DNA from: Pseudomonadota bacterium
GTDB taxonomy: Bacteria; Pseudomonadota; Gammaproteobacteria; Burkholderiales; Burkholderiaceae_C
Length of the DNA stretch: 6,364 bases
Reading direction: 5' to 3'
Assembly: GCA_023396625.1 (NCBI GenBank)
Contig: JAEWVY010000016.1
Coordinates: forward strand, 1-6,364
The notes beneath the pieces were generated by a model. It was given only the letters and a program-made list of their open reading frames with translations. It did not search any database and was not told the origin of the DNA. Both the position numbers and the translations under genes were made by a program. Below, piece by piece: positions 1-6,244 of this stretch; within the stretch, counting starts at the first letter, position 1; each line of letters begins with the position of its first letter.

Positions 1-225
1 GGCCTGCCCGGATCAAGGCAACTGGTGCGAAAGATAGGCACCTTAAATGCTCGTGGCAAGTTGGGTGTTGTACCAATCCAACGTGCCTGTGACTTATGTT
101 CGCGTGAGTCTGCCTGTGAAAACCCCAAGTCTTCCGAATTCAGCAAGTTCATGGCAAGGCGCTTGCTCTACACTGGGCCACATTGGCTTTGACGACGACA
201 TTGATAGAAAGAAGGCACACGCCAG
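1..225. other. Upstream region without a supported gene
   Basis: This stretch has visibly lower GC than the genes that follow, as expected for an intergenic or promoter region, or for the tail of a gene cut by the left edge. An open frame enters from the left edge in frame 1 and stops with TGA at 190-192. It is 63 codons long, with a cysteine-containing segment (CDLC, then C five residues later) that I do not recognise. Its third-position GC (34 of 63 codons) is well below that of the real genes, so I do not call it a gene. A weak -10-like TACACT lies at 169-174 without a convincing -35. The Shine-Dalgarno for the cyclase gene, GAAGG, is at 211-215. Confidence 0.5.
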
Positions 226-1188
226 ATGGCCCAGACGGAAATGGATATCGCGTTCACGGTGATTTTTGCCGATCTCACCGGAAGCACCAGCATGTTCGAA
301 TCGTTGGGCACCGAGAAGGCGACCCAGGCGATCACCAAGTTGACCCAAGCCATGGGCGAGACCTGCACGGTGCACGACGCCTGTGTCGTGAAAATGCTGG
401 GCGACGGGGTGCTGGCACTGTTTGCCCGGGAGGTGGACGCGGTCGATGCCATGCTGGCGCTGCAGCGTGGCCATCAGACCCGCACCGCACACTGGCCACC
501 CCGTCTGATGATGCAGATCAAGATCGGGGCGGCACACGGCGAGATCGTGGAAGTGGAGGGGGACTGTTTTGGCGAGGCGGTCAACCTGGCGTCCCGGCTG
601 TGCGATCTGGCGGGGCCGGGAGAAATCTGGGTGACCAAGGGCGTGATCGATGCCTTGCCCTCTGACACCGAAGTGCGTTTTCGTGGGCTGGGGCCGATCC
701 GCATCCGCGGGCTCGTCGAGCCCCGCGAGGTATACCGGATCGACTGGAATCGCAGCGAGTCCTCGGAGCTGATGACCTTGCCCGCCTCGCTGGGCCAGGA
801 AAAGAACCACGAGGTGGACCCGCTGCTGGGACGCATCGAGCTGTCATGGATGGACGCGAACGCCGCGTTTTCCTCGGTGGCGTTGCCAATCTATCTCGGC
901 CGGATGAGCGATGCCGAGTTCGCCGTGAACGACCCGCGGGTGTCGCGCCGGCACGCGCGCATCGACTGGGTGGATGACCACTTCGTGCTCACCGACCTCA
1001 GCAGCTACGGCACCTGGGTGCGGATGGGGGGAAGCCCCGGGGAACTGGCCCTGCGCCGTGGCGAGTGTGTCTTGATGGGCCAGGGGGAAATTTCCCTGGG
1101 GGCGCCTTTTGGCGATCCCACCGCGCCTACGGTAAGCTTCAAGCTGTCCGACGGTGCCGTCTCCCTGGAACACCACCGGACAGCCTGA
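226..1188 (+). CDS. Class III adenylate/guanylate cyclase with C-terminal FHA domain
   Basis: This 320-residue cytoplasmic protein has no signal peptide or membrane segment. Residues about 8-172 form a class III nucleotidyl cyclase catalytic domain. Metal-binding aspartates are seen at D16 (FADLTGST) and D60 (KMLGDG), the purine-selecting pair at K56 and D113, and the transition-state Asn and Arg at N120 and R124 (FGEAVNLASR). All six positions are the active-type residues, and the Lys/Asp pair predicts ATP as substrate and cAMP as product. Residues about 222-290 form an FHA phosphothreonine-binding domain with G225-R226, S240-x-x-H243 and LSSYGT at 258-263, where the usual Asn of the NG pair is Tyr261. 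The start is fixed: an in-frame TAG lies at 205-207 and GAAGG sits 10 bases before the ATG. The acylase gene begins 15 bases after the stop, suggesting co-transcription. Domain calls are firm; the enzymatic activity and the phosphoprotein partner are inferred. Confidence 0.93.
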   Translation: MAQTEMDIAFTVIFADLTGSTSMFESLGTEKATQAITKLTQAMGETCTVHDACVVKMLGDGVLALFAREVDAVDAMLALQRGHQTRTAHWPPRLMMQIKIGAAHGEIVEVEGDCFGEAVNLASRLCDLAGPGEIWVTKGVIDALPSDTEVRFRGLGPIRIRGLVEPREVYRIDWNRSESSELMTLPASLGQEKNHEVDPLLGRIELSWMDANAAFSSVALPIYLGRMSDAEFAVNDPRVSRRHARIDWVDDHFVLTDLSSYGTWVRMGGSPGELALRRGECVLMGQGEISLGAPFGDPTAPTVSFKLSDGAVSLEHHRTA

Positions 1189-1203
1189 CTGGAGATCTGA
1201 CCC

Positions 1204-3714
1204 ATGAAATGGATTCGACGCGCCGCCTGGGCGCTGTTGGCGCTTGCTGTCCTGCTTGGCGCTGCTGCCGCCGTGGTGGTGCAGCGCAGCCTGCCCACGC
1301 TCGACGGCCAGCTCAAGGTCTCGGGCCTGTCCGCGGCCGTGATGGTGCGCCGCGACACCGCCGATGTGACCCACATCGACGCAGGTTCCGCAGTGGATGC
1401 CTGGCGAACCCTGGGTTTTGTGCACGCCCAGGAACGTGGCTGGCAGCTTGAATTCAACCGGCGGCTGATGCGGGGCGAACTCTCCGAAGTGCTGGGCGAA
1501 GCCACGCTGGACACCGACAAGCTGCTGCGAGCCCTGGGCATCGTCCGGGCGGCTCAGGCACAGTACGATGGTCTGCCCGCCGAAGCCAAGCAGGCGCTGC
1601 AGGCGTACAGCGACGGCATCAACGCCTTCCATGCCCAAGGCGGGCAGTGGCTGCCGCCCGAGTTCATGATCCTCGGCACCAAGCCCGGCCCGTGGACCCC
1701 CGTGGACAGCGTGGGGTGGGCGCTCATGATGGCCTTGGATCTGGGCGGAAACTGGGGCAACGAATTTGCCCGGCTGTCCAGCGCGCGGGTGCTGTCCACC
1801 GAGCAGTTGTGGCAGCTGTTCACGCCTTATCCGGGCGAGATGCCGGCATCCGGTGCCGATCTGGCCACCCTGTACCGCGGGCTCGGCGTCTACGCGGATG
1901 CCAAGGATGCTTCTGAAAAAGTAGCGAATAATCAAGAACCGGCGCTGGGAAATGGTGTTTTTTCCTTAAAAAAATCGAATGAAGAGCTCGCCCGCTGGGC
2001 CGCGGACTTCGCCCGCGACGTCGGCACGGTGGAGGGCAAGGGCAGCAACAACTGGGTCGTGGCGGGCAGCCATACGACGACCGGCAAGCCCTTGCTGGCC
2101 AATGACCCGCATCTGGGGCTGAGTGCCCCGGCGATCTGGTATTTCGCGCACCTGCGGGCGCCGGAGTCCCGCGCGCCCGACGGCAGCGTCTTGCCTGGCT
2201 TGGATGCCATTGGCGCCACCTTTCCGGGCCTGCCCTTCGTCGTCATCGGCCGGACCGCCGAGGTGGCCTGGGGCGTGACCAATACCGGCCCGGACGTGCA
2301 GGACCTCTACCTCGAACAGATCAACCCGGAGAATCCGGCGCAGTACCGCACGCCCGAAGGATGGGCCGATTTCAAGGCCCGGACCGAGACTTTCAAGGTC
2401 AAGGGCAAACCCGAGGTGCGGGTCACGATGCGCGAGACCCGCCATGGGCCGGTGCTGAGCGACGCGCAGTCGAGCCACGCCGGCCTGCTGGATCTCAAGC
2501 GCTACGTGATCGCGCTGCGCTGGAGCGCCCTCGACCCCGACAACCAGACCGTGGTCGCGGGCATCCAGACTAATCGGGCGCGTTCGGTGGACGATCTGCT
2601 GGCCGCCTTCTCGCACTGGCATTCCCCGATGCAGAACGCGGTGATGGCCGACCGAGGGGGGCGCATTGCCTACAAAGCCATCGGCAAGGTGCCGCTGCGC
2701 CGCGAGGACAACGACATTCGGGGCGTCGCGCCCTCGCCGGGCTGGGACGCACGCTACGACTGGGATGGCTGGATACCCTACGCGGACACACCGCAGGATG
2801 ATCCGGCCCAGACACAGGCCCGGGGCTGGTTGGCCACGGCCAATCAACGCATCACGCCGCCGGACTACCCGCATTTCATGGGGCAGGACTGGAACGATCC
2901 CTACCGTTTCGAGCGGATCAGCCAGATGCTTTCCGCCGTGCCCCGGCACGACCTGGCCAGCATGCGGGAGATCCATGCCGACCAGCGCTCGCTGGCCACG
3001 CTGAAGCTGCTGCCTTACCTGCGCAAGACCCGTTCCGACCACCCGCTGGCCGCGGCTGCGCAGGCGCAGATCGCCGATTTCGACGGGGTGATGCGCGCCG
3101 ACCGCGCCGCGCCGCTGATCTTCGCCGTCTGGGCGGACGAACTCACCCGCGGGCTCATCGTGCCGCGTCTGGGCGAGGCGCGCTTCAACGCCCAGTATGG
3201 CAAGCGCCAGTTCCGGCTCGCGGTCGAGGGCATGCTGGCGCGTGGCGACACGTGGTGGTGCGCCCCCACGACCTGCGAGGCCCGGTCCACCGAGGCGCTC
3301 GGCCGCGCCCTGGACCGGCTGCAGGCGCAGCTTGGGACCGACGTGGCCGCCTGGCGCTGGGGCCAGCTGCATCCGGCGCTGAGCGTGCATCGCCCGTTTG
3401 GCAACGTGCCGGCGCTGGCGCGCTTTTTCGACGTGCGCGTGCCCACGGGGGGCGACAGCTTCACGGTGAACGTGGGGCAGTACTGGCCCAACGACCCCAA
3501 AACGCCTTTCGCCAACCGCCACGCCGCGTCGCTGCGCGTGCTGTACGACCTGGCCGATCTGGAGAACTCCCGCTTCATCTACCAGACCGGCCAGAGCGGC
3601 CTCGTGTATTCGGAGCGGCACCAGGACATGCGCGACGAATGGGCGGCGGTGCGTTACCGGCCGTTGCAGCGCGAGCCGGGGCGTTTCGCCCACAGCCTCG
3701 TGCTCTGGCCCTGA
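1204..3714 (+). CDS. Penicillin acylase family protein (Ntn hydrolase, exported)
   Basis: This 836-residue protein is a normal full length for the penicillin/AHL acylase family of amide-cleaving N-terminal-nucleophile hydrolases. The N-terminus (KWIRR, then a hydrophobic run over residues 7-26) is a signal peptide or signal anchor, so it should act in the periplasm. The precursor normally cuts itself into alpha and beta chains. The GSNNW motif puts the new beta-chain N-terminus and nucleophile at S281, giving a beta chain of 556 residues. Other family marks are NDPH (300-303), HGP (414-416), TANQRI (545-550, with N547 the likely oxyanion-hole Asn) and GQSG (796-799). GGAG at 1191-1194 lies 9 bases before the ATG. 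Residues 236-256 come from an AT-rich repeat shared with ygiQ, just upstream of the cleavage site. The substrate is not predictable: beta-lactam side chains, acyl-homoserine lactones and other N-acyl compounds are all possible. Confidence 0.93.
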   Translation: MKWIRRAAWALLALAVLLGAAAAVVVQRSLPTLDGQLKVSGLSAAVMVRRDTADVTHIDAGSAVDAWRTLGFVHAQERGWQLEFNRRLMRGELSEVLGEATLDTDKLLRALGIVRAAQAQYDGLPAEAKQALQAYSDGINAFHAQGGQWLPPEFMILGTKPGPWTPVDSVGWALMMALDLGGNWGNEFARLSSARVLSTEQLWQLFTPYPGEMPASGADLATLYRGLGVYADAKDASEKVANNQEPALGNGVFSLKKSNEELARWAADFARDVGTVEGKGSNNWVVAGSHTTTGKPLLANDPHLGLSAPAIWYFAHLRAPESRAPDGSVLPGLDAIGATFPGLPFVVIGRTAEVAWGVTNTGPDVQDLYLEQINPENPAQYRTPEGWADFKARTETFKVKGKPEVRVTMRETRHGPVLSDAQSSHAGLLDLKRYVIALRWSALDPDNQTVVAGIQTNRARSVDDLLAAFSHWHSPMQNAVMADRGGRIAYKAIGKVPLRREDNDIRGVAPSPGWDARYDWDGWIPYADTPQDDPAQTQARGWLATANQRITPPDYPHFMGQDWNDPYRFERISQMLSAVPRHDLASMREIHADQRSLATLKLLPYLRKTRSDHPLAAAAQAQIADFDGVMRADRAAPLIFAVWADELTRGLIVPRLGEARFNAQYGKRQFRLAVEGMLARGDTWWCAPTTCEARSTEALGRALDRLQAQLGTDVAAWRWGQLHPALSVHRPFGNVPALARFFDVRVPTGGDSFTVNVGQYWPNDPKTPFANRHAASLRVLYDLADLENSRFIYQTGQSGLVYSERHQDMRDEWAAVRYRPLQREPGRFAHSLVLWP
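1910..1971 (+). repeat. Intragenic repeat, copy 1 (inside acylase gene)
   Basis: Without gaps, this segment matches 4684-4745 at 41 of 62 bases, including AGTAGCGA (1920-1927) and a 14-base identical run at 1943-1956. It is an AT-rich island (about 37% GC over 1910-1976) in a strongly GC-rich gene. It is read in the same frame as copy 2, giving ExVAxN, LGNG and SLK at acylase residues 238-256 (11 of 19 identical). A possible stem pairs GAAAAA at 1915-1920 with TTTTTC at 1959-1964. I could not match it to a named repeat family. Confidence 0.65.
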
Positions 3715-3720
3715 GGGCCG

Positions 3721-3747
3721 GTCCGGCTGTGCGTCGGCCAGCCGGAC
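3721..3747 (+). terminator. Hairpin after the acylase gene, possible terminator
   Basis: GTCCGGCTG at 3721-3729 and CAGCCGGAC at 3739-3747 form a perfect 9-bp stem with a 9-base loop, beginning 6 bases after the acylase stop codon. No T-run follows, so it is not a textbook intrinsic terminator. Such stems after stop codons are common in GC-rich genomes, where they end transcripts weakly or protect 3' ends. It marks the probable end of the cyclase-acylase operon. Confidence 0.5.
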
Positions 3748-3809
3748 ACCGCCCTCGCGGGCAGGCCGGGAATTGGCCGGGGTCGCCGTGCTGGAATGAG
3801 GGTGAGCCG

Positions 3810-3815
3810 TAAAAT
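3810..3815 (+). promoter_or_regulatory. Candidate -10 box of the ygiQ promoter
   Basis: TAAAAT is a 5 of 6 match to the sigma-70 -10 consensus and stands out in GC-rich DNA, 24 bases before the ygiQ ATG. No good -35 is visible at 16-18 bases upstream. If it is used, transcription would start near 3822, leaving a leader of roughly 18 bases without a Shine-Dalgarno before the ATG at 3840. Confidence 0.4.
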
Positions 3816-3843
3816 GACCGGTTGCCCTCCACCCCGCCCATGA
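3814..3843 (+). other. Possible 9-codon leader ORF overlapping the ygiQ start
   Basis: ATG at 3814 opens a frame encoding MTGCPPPRP, whose TGA at 3841-3843 overlaps the ygiQ ATG as ATGA. A Shine-Dalgarno-like GAGGGTGAG at 3798-3806 ends 7 bases before this ATG, whereas ygiQ itself has no visible ribosome binding site. Three consecutive prolines are a known stalling motif relieved by EF-P. The reading requires a transcript starting upstream of 3798, so it competes with the TAAAAT promoter interpretation. It may be coincidence. Confidence 0.25.
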
Positions 3844-6218
3844 ACGCCCCTGTCGACGTTTCCTTTTTTGCGCGCGCCGCCAAACCGCTGACCAGCTACC
3901 GCAAGTACTGGGCGGCCCGCTTCGGCACGGCCCCCTTCCTGCCCATGAGCCGCGAGGACATGGATCGGCTTGGCTGGGACAGTTGCGACGTCGTCCTGGT
4001 GACGGGCGATGCCTACGTGGATCACCCGAGCTTCGGCATGGCGGTGATCGGCCGGGTGCTGGAAGCGCAGGGATTTCGCGTCGGCATCATTGCCCAGCCC
4101 GACTGGCACAGCGCCGAGCCCTTCAAGGTGCTGGGCAGGCCCAACCTGTTCTGGGGCGTGACCGCGGGGAACATGGATTCCATGATCAACCGCTACACGG
4201 CCGACCGCAAGATCCGCAGCGACGATGCCTATACGCCGGGGGATGTGGGGGGCAAGCGACCCGATCGCGCGGCCATCGTCTACAGCCAGCGCTGCCGCGA
4301 AGCGTACCCGGACGTGCCCATCCTGCTCGGCGGCATCGAGGGCAGCCTGCGCCGCATCGCGCACTACGACTACTGGAGTGACAAGGTGCGCCGCTCCATC
4401 GTGGTGGACGCCAAATGCGATCTGCTGCTGTACGGCAACGCCGAGCGCGCCCTGGTGGAGGTGGCGCACCGGCTGGCTGCCCGGGTGCCGGTGCAGGCCA
4501 TCACCGACGTGCGCGGCACGGCCTTCGTGCGCCGCAGTTCGCCGCACACGCCGGATACGGAGTGGGTGGAGATCGACTCCACCGAGGTGGACCTCCCCGG
4601 CCCGGTGGAAGGCCGTGTCAATCCGTACCAGACCACGGCGGAGCAGGCGGCGGCGAAGGGCGGCAGCTGCGAACGTCAAATCACTCCTGAATCAGTAGCG
4701 ATAAATGACCGTGCGACGCTGGGAAATGGTCAAAAAAGCTTGAAATCGGCTGAAAAACCACTGGTGTTCACGCCCCACCTGGCCTCGAGCGGCAGGCGGC
4801 CGCCCCGGGCGCGCACCGTGATTCGCCTGCCGAGCTACGACCAGGTCAAGGCCGATCCGGTGCTCTATGCCCACGCCAGCCGCGTGCTGCATCTGGAGAC
4901 CAACCCGGGCAATGCGCGTGCCCTTGTGCAGGCGCATGGTGAGGGGGTGGCGGCGCGCGACGTGTGGATCAATCCGCCGCCGATCCCGTTGACCACCGCC
5001 GAGATGGACCACGTCTTCGGCCTGCCTTATGCGCGCGCGCCGCACCCCGCCTACGCGGACGAGCACGGCAGCCACGACGGGGCCACGAAGATCCCGGCGT
5101 GGGAGATGATCCGCTTCAGTGTGAACATCATGCGCGGCTGCTTTGGCGGATGCACTTTCTGCTCGATCACCGAGCACGAGGGGCGCGTCATCCAGAGTCG
5201 GAGTGAGGACTCGGTGATCCACGAAATCGAGGAGATCCGTGACAAGGTCAAAGGCTTCACCGGCGCCATCTCCGACCTTGGGGGGCCCACGGCCAACATG
5301 TACCGGTTGGGCTGCCGCAGCCCGGTCATCGAGGCCGCGTGTCGCAAGCCAAGCTGTGTCTATCCCGGCATTTGCCAGAACCTGACCACCGACCATGGCC
5401 CGCTGATCCACATGTACCGGCGGGCGAGAGCGCTCAAGGGCGTGAAGAAAATCCTGATCGGCTCCGGCCTGCGCTACGACCTGGCGGTGAAGTCGCCCGA
5501 GTACGTGAAGGAACTGGTCACGCACCACGTGGGCGGCTACCTGAAAATCGCGCCCGAGCACACCGAGAGCGCGCCGCTGTCCAAGATGATGAAGCCCGGC
5601 ATCGGCACCTACGACCGCTTTCGCCGGATGTTCGAGAAATTCAGCGAGGAAGCGGGAAAAAAGCAATACCTGATTCCCTACTTCATCGCCGCCCATCCGG
5701 GCACCACCGACGAAGACATGATGCATCTGGCGCTTTGGCTGAAGAAAAACGGTTTTCGCGCCGACCAGGTCCAGACTTTCTATCCCAGTCCCATGGCCAC
5801 CGCCACGGCGATGTACCACTCCGGCCGCAACCCCCTGCGCAGGATCCACCGTGAAGTGGAGGATGCCGATGAGGTGGTGGACGTCGCGCGGGGTGAAAAG
5901 CGCCGCCGTCTGCACAAGGCTTTTTTGCGCTACCACGACCCGGCCAACTGGCCGCTGTTGCGGGAGGCGCTCAAGGCCATGGGCCATGCCGAGCTGATCG
6001 GCAACGGCAAGCAGCACCTGGTTCCGACCTGGCAGCCGCTCACCGACAGCCGCCGCCCTGGCGCCGGGCGAACGAATGCCGCGGCCCCGCCGGCCAAGGC
6101 CCCTGGGGCGCGGGCACCGGCCAGGGGGGCCGCGCTCACGCAGCACACGGGGTTGCCTCCGCGCGCGGTCGGGGCCGCGGTGCGCGGGCCAGCCCGCGCG
6201 CGCAGGACTTCCAAGTGA
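3840..6218 (+). CDS. ygiQ: YgiQ family radical SAM protein
   Basis: Residues here count from the ATG at 3840 (792 aa); the TTG at 3822 in the same frame would add six residues (PSTPP-rich) and is less likely. The N-terminal part (about 1-240), with VTGDAYVDHPSFG and the ILLGGIEGS segment, is the YgiQ Rossmann-like domain. The radical SAM domain has the CX3CX2C cluster motif at C434, C438 and C441 (CFGGCTFC), which binds a [4Fe-4S] cluster and SAM. A family-typical extra cysteine set follows at C492, C501, C506 and C512. The C-terminal conserved block (about 590-735, with YHDPANW) matches the family's DUF3362 region, and the tail is a basic Ala/Pro/Arg-rich stretch containing LTQHT. The protein is longer than E. 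coli YgiQ (about 739 aa), partly because of a linker at about 265-325 that carries a repeat-derived peptide. The reaction catalysed by YgiQ is not known to me. Family assignment is firm. Confidence 0.95.
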   Translation: MNAPVDVSFFARAAKPLTSYRKYWAARFGTAPFLPMSREDMDRLGWDSCDVVLVTGDAYVDHPSFGMAVIGRVLEAQGFRVGIIAQPDWHSAEPFKVLGRPNLFWGVTAGNMDSMINRYTADRKIRSDDAYTPGDVGGKRPDRAAIVYSQRCREAYPDVPILLGGIEGSLRRIAHYDYWSDKVRRSIVVDAKCDLLLYGNAERALVEVAHRLAARVPVQAITDVRGTAFVRRSSPHTPDTEWVEIDSTEVDLPGPVEGRVNPYQTTAEQAAAKGGSCERQITPESVAINDRATLGNGQKSLKSAEKPLVFTPHLASSGRRPPRARTVIRLPSYDQVKADPVLYAHASRVLHLETNPGNARALVQAHGEGVAARDVWINPPPIPLTTAEMDHVFGLPYARAPHPAYADEHGSHDGATKIPAWEMIRFSVNIMRGCFGGCTFCSITEHEGRVIQSRSEDSVIHEIEEIRDKVKGFTGAISDLGGPTANMYRLGCRSPVIEAACRKPSCVYPGICQNLTTDHGPLIHMYRRARALKGVKKILIGSGLRYDLAVKSPEYVKELVTHHVGGYLKIAPEHTESAPLSKMMKPGIGTYDRFRRMFEKFSEEAGKKQYLIPYFIAAHPGTTDEDMMHLALWLKKNGFRADQVQTFYPSPMATATAMYHSGRNPLRRIHREVEDADEVVDVARGEKRRRLHKAFLRYHDPANWPLLREALKAMGHAELIGNGKQHLVPTWQPLTDSRRPGAGRTNAAAPPAKAPGARAPARGAALTQHTGLPPRAVGAAVRGPARARRTSK
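4684..4745 (+). repeat. Intragenic repeat, copy 2 (inside ygiQ)
   Basis: This is the partner of 1910-1971, on the same strand and in the same codon frame, 2774 bases downstream. The 14-base identical run is at 4717-4730 and AGTAGCGA is at 4694-4701. GC is about 46% over 4684-4748, below the rest of ygiQ. It encodes YgiQ residues 284-302, again ExVAxN, LGNG and SLK. Where copy 1 has a run of six T (1958-1963), this copy has six A (4732-4737). A short stem TGACC/GGTCA (4706-4710 with 4728-4732) is possible but is not shared with copy 1. Confidence 0.65.
6182..6199 (+). other. GC-rich palindrome in the ygiQ 3' end
   Basis: GCGCGGGC and GCCCGCGC flank a CA dinucleotide, so the RNA could fold as a 7-bp all-GC stem with a CCAG tetraloop. 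It lies inside the codons for the basic YgiQ tail, 16 bases before the stop codon. There is no following T-run. It could slow ribosomes or RNA polymerase near the gene end, but GC-rich Arg/Ala/Pro codons make such palindromes likely by chance. Confidence 0.3.
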
Positions 6219-6244
6219 GCCTCGGCGGCCTCATCCTGTCATGA
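6215..6244 (+). other. Possible 9-codon mini-ORF bridging ygiQ and the flavoprotein gene
   Basis: GTG at 6215-6217 overlaps the ygiQ stop (GTGA). It opens a frame encoding (V/M)SLGGLILS, which ends with TGA at 6242-6244 and overlaps the next gene's ATG as ATGA. The flavoprotein gene shows no clear Shine-Dalgarno, so a ribosome finishing ygiQ could reinitiate through this frame. It may equally be an accidental open frame in a 22-base spacer. Confidence 0.2.

Noticed and set aside
24..42. GGTGC/GCACC hairpin near the left edge, considered as a riboswitch or terminator
   Set aside because: The stem is only 5 bp with a 9-base loop and no T-run, and the surroundings do not match any riboswitch consensus I know.
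148..194. Promoter elements before the cyclase gene (TACACT at 169-174; TTGACG at 189-194)
   Set aside because: The best -35 partner for TACACT is a 3 of 6 match at a short spacing. TTGACG would place its -10 on the ribosome binding site. Neither is better than chance.
47..262. 71-codon plus-strand frame overlapping the cyclase start
   Set aside because: It overlaps the strongly supported cyclase start in another frame, has no recognisable domain and no convincing ribosome binding site.
3822..3839. TTG at 3822 as the ygiQ start
   Set aside because: It has no suitably spaced Shine-Dalgarno and adds only a proline-rich stub. The ATG at 3840 begins MNAPVDVSFF, which fits the family N-terminus better.
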